Assembly (NCBI GenBank): GCA_002437495.1
Contig: DJQA01000015.1
Coordinates: 22,662-86,661 of the forward strand
Source of the DNA: Prevotellaceae bacterium UBA6398
Lineage (GTDB): Bacteria > Bacteroidota > Bacteroidia > Bacteroidales > Bacteroidaceae
DNA: 64,000 nt
Direction of reading: 5' to 3'
This document shows positions 50,746 through 57,405 of the stretch, in pieces; position 1 is the stretch's first letter, and each line of letters starts with the position of its first letter. The notes beneath the pieces were generated by a model, which was given only the letters and a program-made list of their open reading frames with translations, did no database searches and had not been told where the DNA came from. A program made the translations under genes and the position numbers.

Positions 50746-53537
50746 CCAAGCAAGAAAGAATAGAAAGCCTTATGCGCCAAAGGGTGCTTATACTCGATGG
50801 CGCAATGGGTACAATGATACAAAGCTACACCCTTACCGAGGATGATTATCGCGGTGAGCGTTTCAAGTACCTGCCGGGAATACAGAAAGGCAACAACGAT
50901 TTGCTCGTTATTTCGCGCCCCGATGTGATTGGCGACATACATAGGCGTTACTTAGAGGCGGGGGCGGATATAATAGAAACCAACTCTTTCAGTTCGCAGC
51001 GCATATCGATGGACGACTATGGGGCTTGCGAATATTGCCACGAGTTGAACGTGGCGGCTGCAAGGCTTGCACGCAAATATGCCGACGAGTTTACCGCAAG
51101 AAATCCGGAGAAGCCGCGTTTCGTGGCAGGCTCGATAGGTCCTACAAACAAGACTTGCTCCCTTAGTCCGGATGTTAACAATCCGGCATTGCGAAACATA
51201 ACCTTTGACGAGCTTGCCTCAGCCTACAAAGACCAGATAAAAGCTTTGATTGAGGGCGGAGTGGATATTTTGCTCATTGAAACCATATTCGACACTCTCA
51301 ACGCCAAGGCGGCGTTGTTTGCCGCCCGCGAGGCTATGGACGAAATGGGGGTAGAGTTGCCCATAATGCTTTCGGTTACGGTTGCCGACAAGGCGGGGCG
51401 CACTCTGTCGGGGCAGACGCTTGAGGCTTTTGTGGCATCCATTGACCATGCCGGAGTGATGTCGGTTGGCCTCAACTGCTCGTTTGGTGCAAAAGATATG
51501 AAGCCTTTTCTCGAATCGCTGGCATCGTTCGCACCTTATTATATATCGGTATATCCCAACGCCGGACTGCCTGACGAAATGGGGAAGTACAGGCAAACGC
51601 CTGCGGAAATGGCTATGCAGGTACAGGAGTTTGTTGACGAGGGGCTTGTGAACATTATTGGCGGATGCTGCGGCACAACCGACAAGTTTATAGCCGAGTA
51701 CGAAGGGATAATACGCCATGACGGGAAATTCAAAACGCCCCACGTGCCCGCCCGTCGCGACCATAATCTTTGGCTGTCGGGACTTGAAGCCAAACGCCTT
51801 TTGCCCGGGAGCAACTTCATGAACATCGGTGAGCGTTGCAACGTTGCGGGTTCGCGCAAGTTCCTTCGTCTTGTAAAGGAAAAGAAATACGAAGAAGCCT
51901 TGTCCATAGCTCGCAAACAGGTTGAGGACGGAGCGCAGGTTCTCGATATTAATTTTGACGACGGACTGCTTGACGCAAAGGAGGAGATGACGCATTTTCT
52001 GAATTTGCTCACTTCCGACCCTGACATTGCGCGTGTGCCGCTGATGATCGACTCGTCAAAATGGGACGTGGTTATGGCAGGGTTGAAATGCGTGCAGGGC
52101 AAGTGCATCGTCAACTCAATATCGCTAAAAGAGGGCGAGGAGAAATTCCTTTCGCATGCCCGTGAGCTGCGCATGATTGGCGCGGCAACGGTTGTAATGG
52201 CGTTCGATGAGGAAGGGCAGGCCACTACCTATAAACGGAAAGTGGAAATTTGCTCACGAGCGTATAAACTGCTCACCGAAAAAGCGGGATTCCCGCCCGA
52301 AGATATCATTTTCGACCCTAACGTACTTTCAATAGCCACGGGAATGGCGGAACACGACCGCTACGCGCTCGATTTCATAGAGGCTACAGGATGGATTCGC
52401 AAAAATCTCCCTTATGCCCATGTGAGCGGCGGCGTGAGCAACCTGTCATTCTCTTTCCGGGGAAACAATTACGTGCGTGCGGCATTGAACGCCGTGTTCC
52501 TTTACCATGCCATTGGTGAGGGAATGGATATGGGAATTGTCAATCCTTCGACTTCTGTAACCTACGATGACATAGACAAAGACCATCTGAAGGTTTTTGA
52601 CGATGCTATAATGTACACGTCGCCCGAAGCTCCGCAAAGGCTGATTGACTTGGCGGACAAGTTGCTTGAGGAGCAAAATGCAGGTGGCGGAAAATCTCTG
52701 ACCTCAAACCATAATGCGGCGGCAGACGCATGGCGCAAGGAATGTGTGGAGAAACGCCTGTCATACGCCCTGCGCAAGGGAATTACCGACCATATAGAGG
52801 AGGACATAAAAGAGGCTCTTGAAAAATACCCGAGGGCGGTTGACATAATCGAAGGCCCTTTGATGGATGCTATGAACGAGGTTGGTGTGCTGTTCGGCGC
52901 GGGCAAAATGTTCCTGCCGCAGGTGGTTAAGACGGCGCGCACAATGAAGGCCGCCGTTGCCGTGTTGCAGCCTGTGATAGAGGCGCAGAAAAAGGCGGGC
53001 GATGACACAAAGTCCTCATTGCCCGAAATACTCATCGCCACTGTAAAGGGCGATGTGCACGATATAGGCAAGAATATCGTGGCCACGGTATTGTCGTGCA
53101 ACAATTTCAAAGTGATAGACCTTGGCGTGATGACCCCGCCGGAGAAGATAGTTGATGCCGCCAAAAAGGAGAACCCGGCGATAGTGGCTTTGAGCGGACT
53201 TATCACGCCAAGCCTTGAGGAAATGACAAAGGTGGCGGAAATGATGGAGGCCGCAGGTTTGAGAATGCCGATAATGGTGGGTGGGGCCACGACTTCCGAA
53301 CTTCACACCGCCTTGAAGATAGCTTCGGTTTACTCCGGTCCTGTGGCGTGGACGAAAGACGCTTCACAGGCGGCAATAGTTGCCGAAAAACTTGTGAACC
53401 CGCGCACCTCTGCCGCCTATATATCCGAATTGGACAGCCTTTACAAGCGTTTGCGGGCGGAGCATGAGCAAAAGGAAAAGAACCCGGTGGGCGTTTCGAT
53501 CGAAGAAGCAAGAAAACGCAAGCTGAAATTGTTCTGA
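50742..53537 (+). CDS. metH: Cobalamin-dependent methionine synthase (MetH), no reactivation domain
   Basis: The 931-residue enzyme methylates homocysteine using methyl-tetrahydrofolate and B12. The domains in order are homocysteine-binding (1-330; ILDGAMGTMIQSY and the zinc pair in GGCCGTT), pterin-binding (about 355-640; NIGERCNVAGSRKFLR) and cobalamin cap and Rossmann domains (about 670-900; KGDVHDIGKNIV with the histidine ligand). The protein ends about 30 residues after the cobalamin domain. The C-terminal AdoMet/reactivation domain of the roughly 1,230-residue E. coli protein is absent, as I recall for many Bacteroidota enzymes. A separate reactivator should exist. No cobalamin riboswitch was found upstream. 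Confidence 0.95.
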   Translation: MTKQERIESLMRQRVLILDGAMGTMIQSYTLTEDDYRGERFKYLPGIQKGNNDLLVISRPDVIGDIHRRYLEAGADIIETNSFSSQRISMDDYGACEYCHELNVAAARLARKYADEFTARNPEKPRFVAGSIGPTNKTCSLSPDVNNPALRNITFDELASAYKDQIKALIEGGVDILLIETIFDTLNAKAALFAAREAMDEMGVELPIMLSVTVADKAGRTLSGQTLEAFVASIDHAGVMSVGLNCSFGAKDMKPFLESLASFAPYYISVYPNAGLPDEMGKYRQTPAEMAMQVQEFVDEGLVNIIGGCCGTTDKFIAEYEGIIRHDGKFKTPHVPARRDHNLWLSGLEAKRLLPGSNFMNIGERCNVAGSRKFLRLVKEKKYEEALSIARKQVEDGAQVLDINFDDGLLDAKEEMTHFLNLLTSDPDIARVPLMIDSSKWDVVMAGLKCVQGKCIVNSISLKEGEEKFLSHARELRMIGAATVVMAFDEEGQATTYKRKVEICSRAYKLLTEKAGFPPEDIIFDPNVLSIATGMAEHDRYALDFIEATGWIRKNLPYAHVSGGVSNLSFSFRGNNYVRAALNAVFLYHAIGEGMDMGIVNPSTSVTYDDIDKDHLKVFDDAIMYTSPEAPQRLIDLADKLLEEQNAGGGKSLTSNHNAAADAWRKECVEKRLSYALRKGITDHIEEDIKEALEKYPRAVDIIEGPLMDAMNEVGVLFGAGKMFLPQVVKTARTMKAAVAVLQPVIEAQKKAGDDTKSSLPEILIATVKGDVHDIGKNIVATVLSCNNFKVIDLGVMTPPEKIVDAAKKENPAIVALSGLITPSLEEMTKVAEMMEAAGLRMPIMVGGATTSELHTALKIASVYSGPVAWTKDASQAAIVAEKLVNPRTSAAYISELDSLYKRLRAEHEQKEKNPVGVSIEEARKRKLKLF

Positions 53538-53555
53538 CCCGAAAACAACCGTATA

Positions 53556-53607
53556 AACGTCCGCACACCACAGGTGAAATCCGACTAGGGTGTGCGGGCG
53601 TTTTTTT
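53556..53607 (+). terminator. Terminator after metH
   Basis: Hairpin AAACGTCCGCACACC with GGTGTGCGGGCGTTT, followed by a run of T ending at 53607. Confidence 0.9.
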
Positions 53608-53711
53608 GTGGACGAAGAAGAAAACTGGCTTTCTGTTGCGTGTTTTGCGCTATACTTTGATTTACAGTGATTTGCGTAGAAATAAGTTCGGTGCTGTAAG
53701 AGATTGTCTTT

Positions 53712-53820
53712 CAGGTGTTTGAAAGCGATGAAAAAAGGTCTGATGTAGTTTGAATTATGTCTGATATAATTTTTCCTACATCGGACGTAGTTTTTCCTAT
53801 GTCCGATATTGTTTTTTGCG
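53712..53820 (+). repeat. Palindromic-array intergenic repeat, copy 11
   Basis: Plus-strand flank CAGGTGTTTGAAAGCG, then four units at 21-bp period. It lies between the metH terminator and the promoter of the 6S-like RNA in a 685-base non-coding stretch. I see nothing in 53608-53711. Confidence 0.9.
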
Positions 53821-53883
53821 TTTTCGGCATATAATTGCTTTTTTACCAATGCGTATTTGTAGCGTTGCTTTAACTATGTATTG

Positions 53884-53912
53884 TTTGGTATTGCAAATAA
53901 TTATTATCTTTG
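53884..53912 (+). promoter_or_regulatory. Promoter of the structured RNA
   Basis: TTTG (53884-53887), a 17-base spacer and TATCTTTG (53905-53912). No start codon follows closely; a structured RNA does. Confidence 0.7.
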
Positions 53913-53917
53913 CGAAA

Positions 53918-54175
53918 CCGTCTGAAATGGCGGCATAACTTATCGGTAAACAATAAAGCATTCGCTATTATTTCGCGTTTAGCCAAAAGCGTAGGAAACT
54001 GTTTGGAAATAAGAACACAGAAATAATAAGTGAAAGGTATCTGTATGGAGGATGCCTTTTCCCAACGAGTGAGCGATGCTATCACGCTATAGGCGTGGTG
54101 CATTCTTATTTGTTGGGAGGGGTTTCCATCCTACGCTGCCCCTGAGCTAAACGCAATAAGAGCATCACGCTTTTG
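53918..54175 (+). ncRNA. 6S-like structured RNA (possibly Bacteroidales-1 class)
   Basis: Starts just behind a Bacteroidota promoter and folds as one long interrupted hairpin. P1 is 53975-53983 with 54146-54154, nine perfect pairs. P2 is 53988-53995 with 54130-54137, eight perfect pairs. P4 is 54007-54015 with 54103-54111, nine pairs. The apical hairpin is 54076-54087 with 54093-54103. Between P1 and P2 lies an asymmetric bubble. The outline fits 6S RNA, which binds RNA polymerase; Bacteroidales-1 is the other class I considered, and I cannot run the covariance models. The 5' region carries two small hairpins. The 3' end near the T-rich 54171-54176 is approximate. It lies upstream of the methyltransferase gene but has its own promoter. 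Confidence 0.72.
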
Positions 54176-54222
54176 TTGTGTCGTGGCGTGATTGATAGTC
54201 GGTGCTTCAACAATTATCAATC

Positions 54223-55260
54223 ATGGCCAATAAAAATCTCACCAATGCCATAAAGGCGAAAAAAGACGAGTTTTACACGCAGCTTTACGATATAGAAGAC
54301 GAATTGAAGCACTATCGGAAGTATTTTGTCGGCAAAACCGTTTTGTGTAATTGCGATGATCCTTATGAAAGCAACTTTTTCAAGTATTTTGCCGCCCAAT
54401 TTAATACATTCGGTTTGAAGAAACTCATAACCACGTGCTATGATGGTTCGCCTATTTCGGGTGGCGAACTGCTGCTCTTCGATGACATGAACGAAAAACC
54501 GAAAAGGAATGCCTATAAGGTGGAGATTACAGAAATGAAAGATTATAATGGAGATGGGGCTGTGGATCTTGAAGATGTAAAGCTTCTTCTCAAAAACGGT
54601 AAAGATGTTGTGAAACGGCTTGAAGGAAATGGTGATTTCCGTTCGCGGGAATGTGTGGAGGTTTTGCAAGAAGCCGATATTGTTGTTACCAATCCGCCAT
54701 TTTCGTTGTTCAGGGAATATATTGCGCAGCTTATGGAGTACCAAAAGAAGTTCATTATCATAGGAAATCAAAATGCAGTAACATATAAAGAAGTGTTCCC
54801 TTTGATAATGAACAATAAGGTGTGGTTTGGCGAAAGTATTCATTCGGGAGACAGAAAGTTTAATGTCCCTGATGATTACCCGTTGAAAGCCGCCAATTGT
54901 GGGATTGATGAAAAAGGGAAGCGTTTTGTGAGGGTTAAGGGCGTGCGTTGGTTCACTAATCTCGAAATCCCCAAACGAAAAGAAGAATTGGTGCTATATA
55001 AAAAGTATAACCCCGATGAATACAGCAAATATGATGATTACGATGCTGTAAATGTAAATAAAACGGGAGAGATACCGTGCGATTACAGCGGCGTTATGGG
55101 AGTGCCAATCACTTTTCTCGACAAATATTGTCCAAGTCAGTTTGAAATACTTGGGATAGACAGGTACATAAAGGATAATCCCCGCCCCAACAGAAGGTTT
55201 ACAATAAAGGGTAAAGAGATATACGCCCGCATTCTTATCCGGAGAAAAACAAACAACTAA
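54223..55260 (+). CDS. EcoRI-type adenine-specific DNA methyltransferase
   Basis: The 345-residue protein closely fits the M.EcoRI-like family: KKDEFYTQLYDIEDELKHY (14-31), CNCDDPYESNFFKYF (42-56), the catalytic NPPF (157-160) in DIVVTNPPFSLF, and the C-terminal FTNLEIPKRKEEL block. A stretch at 107-119 (DYNGDGAVDLEDV) looks like an EF-hand or dockerin-type calcium loop. I chose the ATG at 54223; a GTG at 54202 would add seven residues. The base composition looks more A+T-rich than metH or carB, hinting at acquisition. It is followed after 8 bases by the DUF262-HNH gene. Confidence 0.92.
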   Translation: MANKNLTNAIKAKKDEFYTQLYDIEDELKHYRKYFVGKTVLCNCDDPYESNFFKYFAAQFNTFGLKKLITTCYDGSPISGGELLLFDDMNEKPKRNAYKVEITEMKDYNGDGAVDLEDVKLLLKNGKDVVKRLEGNGDFRSRECVEVLQEADIVVTNPPFSLFREYIAQLMEYQKKFIIIGNQNAVTYKEVFPLIMNNKVWFGESIHSGDRKFNVPDDYPLKAANCGIDEKGKRFVRVKGVRWFTNLEIPKRKEELVLYKKYNPDEYSKYDDYDAVNVNKTGEIPCDYSGVMGVPITFLDKYCPSQFEILGIDRYIKDNPRPNRRFTIKGKEIYARILIRRKTNN

Positions 55261-55268
55261 AAATAATC

Positions 55269-56417
55269 ATGAATATAGAATTACATAACATCACTGTTCG
55301 TGAACTGACAGACAGCTATGTGGACAATGGAGAACTGGGTGTACATGGCTATGGCGGAAAACTTGATATCCGCCCTTCGTATCAGCGTGAGTTCGTGTAT
55401 GGCGAAAGAGAACGCAAAGCCGTAATAAACACCGTTTGGGACGGATTTCCGTTAAATACCATGTATTGGGTGAAAAGAGACGGTGAAACAAGCGTCCCTT
55501 ACGAAGTGCTTGACGGACAGCAACGCACTATTTCGATTTGCCAATATGTAAATGGGGACTTTATATATAAAAACAGATATTTCGATAATCTGAAAAAAGA
55601 CGAGCAGGAGCGCATTCTTTCATACAGGCTCATGGTTTATGTTTGTTCCGGCACTGACAGCGAAAAACTCGATTGGTTTAAGACTGTGAACATTGCAGGA
55701 AAAGCATTGACGCCCCAGGAGCTGCGCAACGCAATATATGCAGGGAGTTTTGTGAGTGATGCCAAACGCTATTTTTCAAGAACGCAGTGTGTCGCTTACA
55801 AGGAAGGGAATGCTTTGATTGCCGGCTCGACAATAAGGCAGGAATACTTGGAAACGGCAATAAAATGGATGTGCTTCAAAGAATATGGGAAAGACGATGA
55901 TGCAGAAATCTGTCGGTATATGGCGGAACACCAGCACGACGTAAATGCCATACCGCTCTGGAACTATTTTCAGGCAGTTGTGAATTGGGCGAAATCATAT
56001 TTCGTAATTAAAGACCGGGAAAAAGTAGTTAAAGGAATAGAATGGGGAGAATTGTATAACAGCTATCACGAGAAACATCTTGACAGAAACGCGATGGAGC
56101 GGGAAATAAGAACGTTGCTTGACGATGATGAATTGCAAAGTGCAAAAGGGATTATTCAATACGTTTTGAGCCGTAAGGAAAAGTATCTTAACTTCCGTGC
56201 ATTTTCCGACAAAATCAAACTGGCAACATACGAAAGGCAAGGACATAAATGTGCAATTTGCGGGAAACATTTCAATTATAAGGAAATGGAGGGCGATCAC
56301 ATAATGCCTTGGTGCGAGGGTGGCAAAACGGTGGAAGCCAATTGCCAAATGTTGTGCCGCAAGTGCAATCGCGAGAAAGGTGCGGGAAGGCAGACATTGC
56401 GTTTCGAAAATACTTGA
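55269..56417 (+). CDS. DUF262-HNH endonuclease (GmrSD-like)
   Basis: The 382-residue protein has an N-terminal DUF262 ParB-like NTPase domain with SYQREFVYGE (37-46) and DGQQR (82-86), a helical middle (about 150-300), and a C-terminal zinc-HNH nuclease (328-371). The HNH part has CAIC and CRKC zinc pairs, Asp343-His344 and late asparagines. DUF262-HNH proteins include the type IV nuclease GmrSD, which cuts modified DNA. Here the partner is an adenine methyltransferase, so this may be a restriction-like defence gene. Its position 8 bases after the methyltransferase suggests one operon. Specificity is unknown. Confidence 0.92.
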   Translation: MNIELHNITVRELTDSYVDNGELGVHGYGGKLDIRPSYQREFVYGERERKAVINTVWDGFPLNTMYWVKRDGETSVPYEVLDGQQRTISICQYVNGDFIYKNRYFDNLKKDEQERILSYRLMVYVCSGTDSEKLDWFKTVNIAGKALTPQELRNAIYAGSFVSDAKRYFSRTQCVAYKEGNALIAGSTIRQEYLETAIKWMCFKEYGKDDDAEICRYMAEHQHDVNAIPLWNYFQAVVNWAKSYFVIKDREKVVKGIEWGELYNSYHEKHLDRNAMEREIRTLLDDDELQSAKGIIQYVLSRKEKYLNFRAFSDKIKLATYERQGHKCAICGKHFNYKEMEGDHIMPWCEGGKTVEANCQMLCRKCNREKGAGRQTLRFENT

Positions 56418-56453
56418 AATGCGAATTTTGTGCTGAAAATTTTATCGAATGGG

Positions 56454-56484
56454 TTTGTGGTTCAATAAATTCTTCGTAACTTTG
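56454..56484 (+). promoter_or_regulatory. Promoter of the rpmB-rpmG operon
   Basis: TTTG (56454-56457), exactly 19 bases, then TAACTTTG (56477-56484). It is the best consensus match in the window and leaves a leader of about 60 bases before rpmB. Confidence 0.8.
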
Positions 56485-56550
56485 CGCCTCGAAAGAAAGC
56501 CGTTTGGTTAAAAAGCGGCGATATAGCGAAAAAATAAAAACGAAATAGCA

Positions 56551-56811
56551 ATGTCTAAGATTTGTCAAATCACAGGAAAGCGCGCGATGCGTGGCAATAA
56601 CGTTGCGCATTCAAAGTTGCGCACCAAGCGCACTTTTGATGCGAATCTGTTTACAAAGAAATTCTATTATCCCGAAGAGGACTGTTGGATAAGTTTAACT
56701 ATCTCGGCAGCCGGTTTGCGTTTAATAAACAAAGTAGGACTTGATGCAGCTCTGCGCAGTGCGCTTGCCAAAGGCTATTGCGATTTGAAGGACATCAGAG
56801 TTATAGCTTAA
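56551..56811 (+). CDS. rpmB: Ribosomal protein bL28
   Basis: The 86-residue large-subunit protein begins SKICQITGKRAMRGNNVAHS and has TKRTFDANL and RLINKVGLDAAL, the standard bL28 pattern. CQITGK has only one of the cysteines of zinc-binding forms, so it is probably zinc-free. It leads the rpmB-rpmG-DUF4295 operon, an order I recall from other Bacteroidota genomes. Confidence 0.97.
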   Translation: MSKICQITGKRAMRGNNVAHSKLRTKRTFDANLFTKKFYYPEEDCWISLTISAAGLRLINKVGLDAALRSALAKGYCDLKDIRVIA

Positions 56812-56834
56812 TAATATAGAAAGGGAATACTAAA

Positions 56835-57026
56835 ATGGCTGGAAAGAAAGCTAAAGGCAATAGGGTGCAGGTTATTTTGGAGTGCACTGAAATGAAGAAC
56901 AGCGGGCTTCCCGGGACATCTCGTTATGTTACCACCAAAAATCGCAAGAATACGCCCGACCGTATGGAGTTGAAAAAATACAACCCCATTCTCAAACGCA
57001 TGACAATCCACAAGGAAATAAAGTAA
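56835..57026 (+). CDS. rpmG: Ribosomal protein bL33
   Basis: The 63-residue large-subunit protein has NRVQVILECTEMKNSG, SRYVTTKNRKNTPDRM and LKKYNPILKRMTIHKE. It lacks the paired CxxC motifs of the zinc form and so should not need zinc. It lies 23 bases after rpmB. Confidence 0.97.
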   Translation: MAGKKAKGNRVQVILECTEMKNSGLPGTSRYVTTKNRKNTPDRMELKKYNPILKRMTIHKEIK

Positions 57027-57039
57027 AAACAGTTAGGAA

Positions 57040-57198
57040 ATGGCAAAGAAAGTAGTTGCTACCCTTCATGAGGGTAAGAAGGATGGTCGTTCTTATTCCA
57101 AGGTGATTAAGATGGTTAAGAGTCCCAAGACAGGTGCTTACATTTTTGATGAGCAGATGATTCCTAATGAAAAAGTAAAAGAACATCTAAAGAAATAA
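57040..57198 (+). CDS. Small DUF4295 protein
   Basis: The 52-codon gene encodes a basic protein starting MAKKVVATLHEGKKDGRSYS and ending KVKEHLKK. It has the size and composition of a ribosome-associated protein. Its place right after rpmG (13 bases) is the usual location of the Bacteroidota DUF4295 family. The function is unproven. A clear terminator follows after about 30 bases. Confidence 0.88.
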   Translation: MAKKVVATLHEGKKDGRSYSKVIKMVKSPKTGAYIFDEQMIPNEKVKEHLKK

Positions 57199-57229
57199 AA
57201 CGCAGCAAAGAAATTGTTGAATAATAAAG

Positions 57230-57277
57230 AAAGCAAGAATGAACGTTGGTTTACAAACGTGTTCTTGCTTTTTTTAT
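57230..57277 (+). terminator. Terminator of the rpmB operon
   Basis: AAAGCAAGAA with TTCTTGCTTT plus inner AACGT pairing, followed by seven T. A strong intrinsic terminator. Confidence 0.9.
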
Positions 57278-57311
57278 GCACCCTTGCGAGCTATTGCTGT
57301 GTTATTTTGAG

Positions 57312-57319
57312 TAACTTTG
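57312..57319 (+). promoter_or_regulatory. -7 promoter box of the purF-carAB operon
   Basis: TAACTTTG, with a weaker TTGC about 15-17 bases upstream. The leader to the start at 57406 is about 80 bases, long enough for control, but I see no known riboswitch in it. Confidence 0.5.
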
Positions 57320-57405
57320 CAGATTAATGAGCGCAGCCCGGAACTCGGGCATTTTTCAAATAAAAGGTGCGTGTTTTTCGGCGCGCGTAAAAGTGAAAAA
57401 GAAAT

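Noticed and set aside
53608..53711. tRNA gene as an integration site for the methyltransferase cassette
   Set aside because: The minus-strand reading of 54130-54154 has a D-arm-like TAGCTCAGGGGCAG, but no cloverleaf forms, and the region is explained by the 6S-like hairpin.
53870..54103. 77-codon minus-strand open frame
   Set aside because: It is entirely antisense to the 6S-like RNA and its promoter. The pairing pattern explains the sequence better than a protein.
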